Of a stretch of 5,424 nucleotides of DNA, positions 1 to 5,424 are shown piece after piece (position 1 is the stretch's first letter; each line of letters begins with the position of its first letter). The notes beneath the pieces were generated by a model. The model made no database searches. It was given only the letters and a program-made list of their open reading frames with translations, and was not told the DNA's origin. The translations under genes and the position numbers were made by a program. This DNA is from CAYLTX01 sp046545675. GTDB lineage: Bacteria > Myxococcota_A > Bradymonadia > Bradymonadales > Bradymonadaceae. The DNA is taken from assembly GCA_046545675.1 (NCBI GenBank), contig JBKGZI010000403.1:1-5424 (forward strand). Direction: 5' to 3'.

Positions 1-172
1 GGTTCTCAAACACCCCGATGGGGTTCGTTTTTTGTGGGGCCCTGCTCGTGTGACCACTGTTGCCTGTCGAGGCGTGTAACGCAGAGCGAATGGGGCGCAA
101 AGCCTCGCGAAGCGTGGACCGTTGATCGAGCAGGGACCGCGGACGGAAACCCCATCGGGGTGAAACAGAACC
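1..172. repeat. Imperfect long inverted repeat (REP/MITE-like palindromic element)
   Basis: The left arm (1-48) and right arm (127-172) are imperfect reverse complements. In order, the left arm reads GGTTCT (1-6), a 5-base spacer, ACCCCGATGGGGTT (12-25), a 14-base spacer and CCCTGCTCG (40-48). The reverse complement of the right arm gives the same three blocks (167-172, 148-161, 127-135) with 5- and 12-base spacers. Inside the arms, CGAGGC (68-73) pairs with GCCTCG (102-107), so the whole segment can fold into one long hairpin. Each ACCCC/GGGGT block is also a small hairpin on its own. No convincing coding sequence covers it. The layout resembles intergenic palindromic repeats mobilised by REP-associated tyrosine transposases. 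That family link is inferred from general appearance, and the left edge may lie outside the window. Confidence 0.6.
11..33 (+). terminator. Possible rho-independent terminator of an upstream gene
   Basis: A short stem ACCCC (12-16) / GGGGT (20-24) with a GAT loop is followed closely by a run of six T (28-33), the layout of an intrinsic terminator on the + strand. The stem is only 5 bp, and the same bases form part of the larger inverted repeat, so the terminator role is uncertain. If real, it would end a transcript entering from the left and separate it from the operon that starts at 381. Confidence 0.35.
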
Positions 173-176
173 TGTA

Positions 177-222
177 GCTTCGGGTGAGCGCCGAGACGGA
201 GTCGAGGCGCGTAGCCCGGAGC
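177..222. repeat. Stable extended hairpin in the leader region
   Basis: GCTTCGGG (177-184) pairs with CCCGGAGC (215-222), with one G-T wobble. GCGCC (188-192) pairs with GGCGC (206-210). GAC (195-197) pairs with GTC (201-203) around a GGA loop. Only small internal loops and a one-base bulge (214) interrupt the helix. It lies directly after the inverted repeat and is probably part of the same palindromic element. There is no T-run after it, so it is not an intrinsic terminator. Its function is unknown. Confidence 0.6.
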
Positions 223-244
223 GGTGGTCGTATAGCCCGGAGCG
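212..244. repeat. Direct repeat of a 12-mer with 21-base period
   Basis: TAGCCCGGAGCG occurs at 212-223 and again, identically, at 233-244. The first copy supplies the 3' arm of the preceding hairpin. The second copy has no matching 5' arm nearby, so it may be a duplicated edge of the palindromic element. Two copies are too few to call an array. Confidence 0.6.
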
Positions 245-284
245 CCCCAATTGCATCCAAGATTGCACTAAATCGATACAGCGT

Positions 285-313
285 TTGCTCCACGCAACGA
301 GTACTATTGTAAT
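285..313 (+). promoter_or_regulatory. Weak candidate sigma70-type promoter for the operon
   Basis: TGTAAT (308-313) matches a -10 box at five of six positions. A TTG-starting hexamer (TTGCTC, 285-290) lies exactly 17 bases upstream but matches the -35 consensus at only three positions. This is the relatively AT-rich stretch of the leader, between the structured repeat and the first gene, where a promoter would be expected. CGTTTGC (282-288) can pair with GCAACG (294-299) with one bulge, which could be an operator-like dyad over the -35. Both readings are tentative. Confidence 0.2.
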
Positions 314-325
314 GAAGTTGAATGC

Positions 326-363
326 GCGAGAGTGTACGCGGTCGTTCTGCGCCGGACACTCGC
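326..363 (+). promoter_or_regulatory. Possible leader hairpin just upstream of the ribosome binding site
   Basis: GAGTGT (330-335) is the reverse complement of ACACTC (356-361). Allowing a two-base bulge, the match extends to GCGAG (326-330) with CTCGC (359-363). The helix would end only two or three bases before the AAGGA Shine-Dalgarno sequence of the first gene, so it could influence translation initiation. No known riboswitch class is recognised. Confidence 0.25.
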
Positions 364-365
364 AT

Positions 366-370
366 AAGGA
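366..370 (+). promoter_or_regulatory. Shine-Dalgarno sequence AAGGA deciding the start of the first gene
   Basis: AAGGA sits 10 bases before the ATG at 381. The alternative in-frame ATG at 312 has no comparable site and would place 23 extra, partly charged residues before the signal peptide. This supports 381 as the true start. Confidence 0.65.
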
Positions 371-380
371 AGTGAGCTCG

Positions 381-2150
381 ATGGATAGTGCCGTTTGGAA
401 AATACGGGCCGCGAGTGTGCTCGCCGCGGTGGTGCTGACGCTGGTGGGGGCGAGCGAGCTCGCCGCTCAGATGCCGGCCTCGGAGACCTTCGAGCCGCAG
501 GCGGTCGGGGCGAGCTCGATCTGGTCGGTCGCCACCAGCGACGTCGCGGGCCACCTGGTTCCCAGCGTCGAATTGGTGGCGCACTACGCCGACGATCCCG
601 TCGAGCTCAAGCGCCGCGGTGATGCGTCGACGGTCACGCGACTGGTCGACGAGCAATATAAGCTCGACGTCGGCCTGGGCGTGGGCCTCTACGAGCGCCT
701 CGAGGTTGGCCTGGTATTGCCGGTGGTGGTCTATCAAACCGGCGAGCCGACGGATGTGCGGCCCTCACCGAATAGCATCGACCTGGCGGAGGCGCGCGCC
801 CAGCTTCGCCTGAAGCTTCTAGAGGAGAAGGGCTTTGGCCTGGGCGCCCAGGTCACCGGGTATCTGCCCACCTCGAGCGACGCGCCGTACCAGTCGAGTG
901 ACTCTTTCAGCGCGCTGGGCGCGCTCGTCGCCGACTACCGCGGCGCCGGCGCCTATCCGTGGCGTGTGGCGGCCAACGTCGGCTGGTCGCTCCAGCCAGA
1001 GGTCGCCGATGCGATGTTTGCGACCGACGACCGGCTCGACGTGCGCCTGGGCGCCGAGGTCGGCGTGGTGCCCGATACGCTGACGGTGATGGTGAGCGGC
1101 TTTGGGCGCTGGGAGGCGCTCGCCGAGGTGACACGCTCGGTCAGCGCGGGCTATCTGGGCGGGGCGCGCGTGCGCTGGGGTGAGACCGGTCTGACGAGCA
1201 CGCTGGGCGCCGGCGGGGCGCTCGCCGGCGGCTACGGCACCCCGGATGTGCGCGTGGTCGCCTCGCTGGGCTACGCCCCGTCGGCCGGCGGGGCAGCCGG
1301 CCTGAGCGCCTCGACCTCCGACGACTCTTGCCCACCCGAAGATCTCGACGGCTTTCAGGACGACGACGGCTGCGCCGCTCCCGACAGTGACGGCGACGGT
1401 ATCCCTGACGCCGACGACCAGTGTCCGAACCGCCCCGAAGACGTCGACGGCTTCGAGGACGACGACGGCTGCCCCGACCCGGACAACGACGGCGATGGCG
1501 TCGCCGATTTTGACGACGCCTGTCCGAATACGCCCGGGACCGCCGAGACCGCCGGCTGCCCGTTCGACGACGAAGACGGCGACGGCATCGACGCCTCGGT
1601 CGACCAATGTCCCGACGAGGCCGAGGACTTCGATGGCATCGAGGACGGCGACGGCTGCCCGGACCCCGACAACGACCGCGACGGTATCCCCGACGTCGAT
1701 GACGACTGCCCGGACGTCGCCGAGTCGATCAACGGCGTCGACGACGACGACGGCTGCCCCGACGAGGGCGACAGCGCCGTTCGCTTGCACGACGACCGCA
1801 TCGAGATATTGGAGCGGGTCCACTTCGACACCAACCGGGCGAGCATCAAGCGGCGCAGCCACTCGGTGCTCGAGCAGGTCGCCGCGCTGCTCGAGGCGAA
1901 CCCCGACATCCGGTTGATGCGCATCCAGGGCCACACCGACGCGCGCGGCGCCGAGCGGTCCAACCTCGAGTTGAGCCAGCAGCGCGCCGTCTCGGTCAAG
2001 GAGTTTTTCATCGAGCGCGGCGTCGAGGCGCGCCGGCTCTCCGCGCGCGGCTACGGTGAGAGTCATCCCATCGCCGACAACGAGACCAGCGAAGGCCGCG
2101 CGCAGAATCGCCGCGTCGAATTCCACATCATCGAGCGGGACGAGCAGTGA
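381..2150 (+). CDS. OmpA-family outer-membrane protein with thrombospondin type 3 repeats
   Basis: This is a 589-residue secreted envelope protein. Residues 1-29 look like a signal peptide: Lys7 and Arg9, then a hydrophobic Ala/Val/Leu core, with probable cleavage after LAA near residue 29. Residues about 30-315 are rich in Gly and in alternating hydrophobic residues, as in an outer-membrane beta-barrel or barrel-like domain; no exact family is recognised. Residues 317-464 are Asp/Cys-rich TSP3-type repeats (DxDxDGxxDxxDxCP), a known Ca-binding fold. Residues about 470-588 are an OmpA/MotB C-terminal domain, which binds peptidoglycan. It has VHFDTN, GHTDARG (Asp520) and LSQQRA (Arg535), the Asp/Arg pair 15 residues apart that holds diaminopimelate in the family, and ends with NRRVEF. 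The likely role is anchoring the outer membrane to the cell wall. The stop overlaps the next gene by four bases, so it is probably the first gene of a three-gene operon. The family is sure; the barrel assignment is not. Confidence 0.92.
   Translation: MDSAVWKIRAASVLAAVVLTLVGASELAAQMPASETFEPQAVGASSIWSVATSDVAGHLVPSVELVAHYADDPVELKRRGDASTVTRLVDEQYKLDVGLGVGLYERLEVGLVLPVVVYQTGEPTDVRPSPNSIDLAEARAQLRLKLLEEKGFGLGAQVTGYLPTSSDAPYQSSDSFSALGALVADYRGAGAYPWRVAANVGWSLQPEVADAMFATDDRLDVRLGAEVGVVPDTLTVMVSGFGRWEALAEVTRSVSAGYLGGARVRWGETGLTSTLGAGGALAGGYGTPDVRVVASLGYAPSAGGAAGLSASTSDDSCPPEDLDGFQDDDGCAAPDSDGDGIPDADDQCPNRPEDVDGFEDDDGCPDPDNDGDGVADFDDACPNTPGTAETAGCPFDDEDGDGIDASVDQCPDEAEDFDGIEDGDGCPDPDNDRDGIPDVDDDCPDVAESINGVDDDDGCPDEGDSAVRLHDDRIEILERVHFDTNRASIKRRSHSVLEQVAALLEANPDIRLMRIQGHTDARGAERSNLELSQQRAVSVKEFFIERGVEARRLSARGYGESHPIADNETSEGRAQNRRVEFHIIERDEQ
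1329..1772 (+). repeat. Thrombospondin type 3 repeat array inside the OmpA-family gene
   Basis: The array has units of 33 residues (99 bases) with one shorter 29-residue unit. The DNA word GACGACGACGGCTGC recurs at 1359-1373, 1458-1472 and 1743-1757, with a one-base variant at 1644-1658. The spacings are 99, 186 (99+87) and 99 bases. Each unit carries a DGxxDDDGCPDPDNDxDG-type acidic run followed by a DxCP turn. Conservation at DNA level suggests expansion by unit duplication within the gene. The array forms a rigid, acidic, probably Ca-loaded spacer between the barrel-like part and the peptidoglycan-binding domain. Confidence 0.88.
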
Positions 2151-3892
2151 GCGAACGCGAAGACATCGGCTTCTCGCTGCGGGCCAAGCTGCTGCTATTC
2201 GGCGGCTTGCTCGCCATCGTGCCGGTGTTGGCGGTGGGCCTGGGGCTCATGGAGGTCAACGCGTCCACCCTGGAGACCCAGAATCGCGAGATGCGCCTGG
2301 CCGTCGCCGAGGATATCGCCGAGACCATCGAGGCGGCCCTCGACGACGCGCACAATAGCCTGTTGAGCATCCAGCAAGTGCTCACCAACCCCGCCGTCGC
2401 CGAGTCGAATCGCATCGACGTGGCCACCGCGCTGGTCGAATCCGATCCACTTCTCGAGACGGTCGCAATTTATGACCAGAAGGGCGGCTATATCGCCCAG
2501 ATCGACCAGAGCGGAGAGGGCTTCGACAGCGAGTCTTTGGATGAGAGTATAGCCCAACGGGCTAGCAGCGAGACGCTGGTCGTCGGCGATGTGCAGGTCG
2601 GCGAGGCAGATGGTGCCAATAAGACCAGCGTCGAGATGACCATCGCCATTCGTCCCACGCACGGCGAGGTGACCGGGTTTTTGCGTACGGTCGTGCCCCT
2701 GGAGGTCGCCCAGCGGCGTGCGGTCCGTGTGGGCGCAACCCAACTGTCGGCCCGCTCGCGCATCGACGTGGTCGACCTCGATCGGCGAGTGATCTTGTCG
2801 ACCGAGGAGGACGAGGTCGGCGATCGCTTGCCCGCCGAGGGGTTGATGGCCTCGCTTCAGACCGTGGTCGAGCAGGGCGTCGCTCACACCGGCGACCATC
2901 CCGTGCGCCCGATCCTGGTGTCGGCGCTGCCGTTGCAGTCGGTGCCGTGGGTGACCCGAGTGGAGGTGCCCATCGACGAGGCCTACGCCTCGCTGATCCG
3001 GATGCGGTGGATCGTGGGAGGCGGCACCGCCGGCGCTGCGGCGGTCGCTTTCTTGCTGGCGTTCTTATTTGCCGGTCGGCTTACGCGACCGCTGGACGCG
3101 CTGGTCGCCTTCACCAAGCGCCTGGGCGAGCGCGCCTTCGATGAGCGCGTCGACATCGACACGCGTGACGAGATCGCGGTGGTCGCCCGCACGCTCAACG
3201 ACGCGGCTTTCGAGCTGAAGTCGAGCGAAGAGCAGATCGCCCGCGAGATCGCCATCCGCGCCGACCTCGGCCGCTACCTGCCCGAGGATCTGGTCGACAA
3301 CGTCGTCCGCCGCGAGCAGGTGATGACCCTCGGCGGAGAGCGCCGGCGCATCACGGTCCTCTTTGCCGACGTCGTGCGCTTTACGCCGATGTGTGAGCAT
3401 CACGCTCCGGAGGTCGTCGTCACCATCCTCAACGAGCTTTTTACCCTGGTGACGACGATCATTTTCCAGAGCGGCGGCACCGTCGACAAATTCCTCGGCG
3501 ATTGTGTGATGGCTTTTTGGGGCGCGCCCCGCGAGGACGACGATCAGGTGCTCCACGCCCTCGACGCCGCCGAGCAGATCGCCCGGGTGATCGAGTTCGC
3601 CAACCGACGCTGGATGAAGGAGTTCGGCGTCGAGATCAAGCTGGCCATGGGCCTGCACACAGGCGAGGCCGTGGTCGGCAACGTCGGCTCGGAGACGCGC
3701 ATGGAGTACACCGCCATCGGCAAGGCCGTGAACCAGGCGGCCCGACTCGAGGCGCTCGCCCACGAGAATCAGATCCTGGTCAGCGAGCAGATCCAGCAGG
3801 CCGCCGCCGACAACTTCATCTTCCGTCGCGCCTCGACCGAGCTGCTGACCGTCGGCGCCGAGGAGGCCAGCGTCTACGAGGTGGTGTTTTGA
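2147..3892 (+). CDS. Membrane-bound sensor adenylate cyclase (Cache-like sensor, HAMP, class III cyclase)
   Basis: This is a 581-residue predicted inner-membrane protein that makes cAMP from ATP. TM1 is residues 15-35. The periplasmic part, about 36-285, is likely a double-Cache-like sensor (VAIYDQKGGYIAQI and IDVVDLDRRVILST resemble the two PAS-like sheets). TM2 is about 288-310, followed by a HAMP linker to about 363 and a class III cyclase domain at about 400-580. Visible catalytic residues are the metal-binding Asp408 (LFADVV) and Asp452 (KFLGD), the base-selecting Lys448 and Thr522 (EYTAIG), and the transition-state Asn529 and Arg533 (VNQAAR). The Lys/Thr pair indicates ATP rather than GTP and the class IIIb subgroup. 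The GTG start overlaps the previous stop (GTGA); the next Met lies at the end of TM1, so GTG is preferred. Its own Shine-Dalgarno is weak, suggesting coupled translation. The sensed ligand is unknown. Confidence 0.92.
   Translation: MSEREDIGFSLRAKLLLFGGLLAIVPVLAVGLGLMEVNASTLETQNREMRLAVAEDIAETIEAALDDAHNSLLSIQQVLTNPAVAESNRIDVATALVESDPLLETVAIYDQKGGYIAQIDQSGEGFDSESLDESIAQRASSETLVVGDVQVGEADGANKTSVEMTIAIRPTHGEVTGFLRTVVPLEVAQRRAVRVGATQLSARSRIDVVDLDRRVILSTEEDEVGDRLPAEGLMASLQTVVEQGVAHTGDHPVRPILVSALPLQSVPWVTRVEVPIDEAYASLIRMRWIVGGGTAGAAAVAFLLAFLFAGRLTRPLDALVAFTKRLGERAFDERVDIDTRDEIAVVARTLNDAAFELKSSEEQIAREIAIRADLGRYLPEDLVDNVVRREQVMTLGGERRRITVLFADVVRFTPMCEHHAPEVVVTILNELFTLVTTIIFQSGGTVDKFLGDCVMAFWGAPREDDDQVLHALDAAEQIARVIEFANRRWMKEFGVEIKLAMGLHTGEAVVGNVGSETRMEYTAIGKAVNQAARLEALAHENQILVSEQIQQAAADNFIFRRASTELLTVGAEEASVYEVVF
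3878..3883 (+). promoter_or_regulatory. Shine-Dalgarno GAGGTG supporting the TTG start of the kinase gene
   Basis: GAGGTG lies inside the last codons of the cyclase gene, five bases before the TTG at 3889. The TTG overlaps the cyclase stop as TTGA. The spacing and match are good, which favours TTG 3889 over the later in-frame TTG at 3898. Confidence 0.55.
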
Positions 3893-5205
3893 GTGAATTG
3901 GCTATCAGACCGGGGGTGGTCATCGGCGACAAATATGAAGTCGTCGCCAAATTGGGCGCCGGCGGCATGGGCGTGGTCTTCGAGGCGCGACACCGCTGGC
4001 TCGATCGGCGCGTGGCCGTCAAGGTGCTTCGCACCGAGTCGATGCACGGCGACCCCGAATTTCGCGCCCGCTTTACCCGGGAGGCGCGCGTGATGTCTCG
4101 GCTCGATCACCCCAACGCGGTGACCGTCTATGATTACGGCGAGCATGACGGGGCGCTATTCATCGCCATGGAGTATCTGGACGGCCACGCCTTGGAGGAC
4201 GAGGTCGGCGACGGGCCCATCGACAAGTGGCGTGCCATCGAGATCTGCCTGCAGATGTGCGACGTGCTCACCGTGACCCACGAGATCGGCCTGGTCCACC
4301 GCGACATCAAGCCCGAGAATATCTTCATCACCGAGACCGACGCCGGCCCGCACGCCACGATGGTCGACTTCGGCCTGGCCTTTATCGCCAGCGACGAGGA
4401 CCTGAGCAGGATGACCAAGGAGGGCATGGTGGCGGGTACCCCGCAGTTTCTGTCGCCCGAGCAGGCTCGTGGCAGCAGCGATCTCGGCGCGGCCAGCGAC
4501 ATCTACTCGCTGGGCTGTGTGCTCTACGAGTTGCTATGCGGCGAGCCTGTGGTCGAGGGGGCGACGTTGATGGAGATGCTCAACGCCCACGTCTACGTTC
4601 CGGCCACGAGCATGCGCGTGCAGGTCCCCGATCTGGAGCTCCCGGCGGCGCTCGACAACTTCGTCTTGTCGATGCTCGCCAAGTCCCCCGAGGGGCGGCC
4701 CAGCGCCTTCGAGGCGAGCACGTTTTTCCGCAAGTTGCTTGCCAGCGAGGAGATGCGCGGCCGGGGACGTCCGGCCAGGCTCCTCCAGCCTCGCAGTCGG
4801 CGGGCGGTCACCGCCACGGGCGTCGCCGGTGCCTCGGCGACGGTCGCCGCCGCAAGTGGCCCCGGCGCGGCTGCCGCGGGCACGCTCGGGGTGGTCGGCG
4901 AAGTTCCGTCTGAGTTGTTGGTCGCCGCTCATGCCACCGGGTGGAAGGTCAGCCCGTGGGTGGACGGTGGCAGCTTCGACGTCGTCGTGGCGATGTCCCC
5001 CGATGCAGTCACTCCACAGCTTGCCGCCGCTTATCCCACCGTCGCGGTGGTCGGCTCGGCGTCGATCTCGGAGGCCGTGGCCCTGCTCGAGCTCGGCGTC
5101 CAGGACGTGCTGGTCGACGCCGAACCCGGCGAGATCTTGCGCAAAGCCAAGCGGCTACACGAGTCACGACAGAGACGAGGACGCGAGTCTGACTCTCGAG
5201 TTTAG
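3889..5205 (+). CDS. Hanks-type Ser/Thr protein kinase with a degenerate receiver-like C-terminus
   Basis: This 438-residue protein phosphorylates Ser/Thr on target proteins. The kinase domain (about 16-290) has the Gly-rich loop GAGGMG (23-28), VAVK Lys45, alpha-C Glu65, HRDIKPEN with catalytic Asp139, DFG Asp160, the SPEQARG end of the activation segment and the late Arg in KSPEGRP. It should be active. Residues about 306-336 are an Ala/Gly-rich linker after a basic RSRR; a marginal membrane segment is possible but not convincing. Residues about 331-428 resemble a CheY-like receiver (FDVVVAM, TVAVVGSAS, EAVALLELGVQDVLVDAEP), but Ala368 replaces the phosphoacceptor Asp and Asp410 replaces the conserved Lys, so it looks like a pseudo-receiver. 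The start is the TTG overlapping the cyclase stop, since the same frame upstream lies within the cyclase gene. It is the last gene of the operon. The kinase is certain; the tail assignment is moderate. Confidence 0.92.
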   Translation: MSELAIRPGVVIGDKYEVVAKLGAGGMGVVFEARHRWLDRRVAVKVLRTESMHGDPEFRARFTREARVMSRLDHPNAVTVYDYGEHDGALFIAMEYLDGHALEDEVGDGPIDKWRAIEICLQMCDVLTVTHEIGLVHRDIKPENIFITETDAGPHATMVDFGLAFIASDEDLSRMTKEGMVAGTPQFLSPEQARGSSDLGAASDIYSLGCVLYELLCGEPVVEGATLMEMLNAHVYVPATSMRVQVPDLELPAALDNFVLSMLAKSPEGRPSAFEASTFFRKLLASEEMRGRGRPARLLQPRSRRAVTATGVAGASATVAAASGPGAAAAGTLGVVGEVPSELLVAAHATGWKVSPWVDGGSFDVVVAMSPDAVTPQLAAAYPTVAVVGSASISEAVALLELGVQDVLVDAEPGEILRKAKRLHESRQRRGRESDSRV

Positions 5206-5424
5206 ATGCCTTCTCGCAACTCCAGCAGCTCCAGTAGGTCGCAGACGTAATGTCGATGTTTTTGGGTCTTGGTTCTTGGTTCTTGAACCTCGCTATAAGT
5301 GCAGTCACGGAAATCTTGTGGTTTACGAATCGTGCCAGGCCTTTCGTATCGTCTCGAGTAAACGCACCTTGAGGTTGCTTCGGTTTTACAGACACATCGA
5401 AGAGTATGATTTCAGAAACTCAAC
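5206..5424. other. Gene-free tail with a short tandem repeat
   Basis: No gene is supported here. By hand count, G+C falls to roughly half, well below the coding region. A short tandem repeat of GGTTCTT lies at 5271-5284, preceded by a one-base-shorter copy (5265-5270) and followed by GAACC (5285-5289), which makes a tiny hairpin with the last unit. CTCGAG-centred words (TCTCGAGT at 5194-5201 and 5352-5359) recur once. No clear intrinsic terminator for the operon is seen after the kinase stop. Confidence 0.5.

Noticed and set aside
1..245. CRISPR array or tRNA in the leader
   Set aside because: There are only two copies of any direct repeat, and no cloverleaf or tRNA T-loop signature fits the pairings seen.
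312..380. Upstream in-frame ATG at 312 as start of the OmpA-family gene
   Set aside because: It has no Shine-Dalgarno and would put a long charged extension before the signal peptide; 381 has AAGGA and a normal signal-peptide start.
6..737. Long reverse-strand open frame across the leader and the start of the OmpA-family gene
   Set aside because: It reads through the palindromic element and antisense to a well-supported signal peptide and barrel region. Its product is Arg/His-rich with no recognisable domain.
819..2126. Reverse-strand open frames of 435 and 218 residues opposite the TSP3/OmpA region
   Set aside because: They are antisense products of the GAC/GTC-rich repeat codons, giving low-complexity Val/Ala or Ser/Pro-rich proteins. 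The + strand has clear TSP3 and OmpA motifs.
3502..3888. Kinase reading frame extended upstream into the cyclase gene
   Set aside because: This part is Arg/Gly-rich and out of frame with the conserved cyclase domain encoded by the same bases. The kinase homology begins only after 3889.
5177..5202. Inverted GAGTC/GACTC at the end of the kinase gene as a terminator
   Set aside because: The stem is short with a mismatch and almost no loop, and only three T follow.
5250..5372. Small + strand open frame of 40 codons with a hydrophobic start
   Set aside because: It has no Shine-Dalgarno, its hydrophobic stretch is read through the simple GGTTCTT repeat, and there is no supporting codon bias.
5385..5410. 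TTTACA (5385-5390) and TATGAT (5405-5410) as a promoter for a gene to the right
   Set aside because: Both hexamers are good, but the spacer is only 14 bases, too short for a standard sigma70 promoter, and no downstream gene is visible.
5202..5411. Reverse-strand open frame of 69 codons ending in LLELLELREGI and TAA
   Set aside because: The ending looks gene-like, but the frame has no ATG or GTG and only a TTG near its very end. No domain is recognisable. It could at most be a decayed remnant.

Overview
The window is from a GC-rich Gram-negative bacterium. It carries three co-directional genes on the + strand, packed without gaps, flanked by a structured non-coding leader (1-380) and a gene-free 219-base tail (5206-5424). 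Three things suggest a deltaproteobacterial-type lineage (Myxococcota or Bradymonadota): a Ca-binding thrombospondin-type-3/OmpA protein, a large sensor adenylate cyclase and a Hanks-type Ser/Thr kinase. The strong G/C preference at third codon positions fits this. The lineage is an inference from gene style, not an identification.

Layout. Bases 1-245 are dense in secondary structure. Two arms (1-48 and 127-172) form an imperfect long inverted repeat, each arm containing its own short CCCC/GGGG hairpin. A separate stable hairpin (177-222) and a 12-base direct repeat (212-223, 233-244) follow. Together they look like a palindromic intergenic repeat of the REP/RAYT-associated kind rather than a gene. 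Bases 246-380 hold a weak candidate promoter, a leader hairpin and a good Shine-Dalgarno sequence. Gene 1 (381-2150) encodes a secreted outer-membrane-type protein: signal peptide, beta-rich barrel-like region, Asp/Cys-rich TSP3 repeats and an OmpA peptidoglycan-binding domain. Gene 2 (2147-3892, GTG start) encodes a two-TM, Cache-like sensor, HAMP and class III adenylate cyclase protein with all expected catalytic residues. Gene 3 (3889-5205, probable TTG start) encodes an active-looking cytoplasmic Ser/Thr kinase. Its C-terminus resembles a degenerate response-regulator receiver domain that lacks the phosphoacceptor Asp and the conserved Lys.

How they may work together. Both gene junctions are 4-base stop/start overlaps (GTGA, TTGA), so the three proteins are probably made from one mRNA by coupled translation. 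A reasonable hypothesis is an envelope-to-cytoplasm signalling module: a peptidoglycan-anchored outer-membrane protein, a periplasm-sensing cAMP producer and a cytoplasmic protein kinase. A functional link among the three is inferred only from operon structure. The most unusual items are the pseudo-receiver tail on the kinase and the palindromic element upstream.
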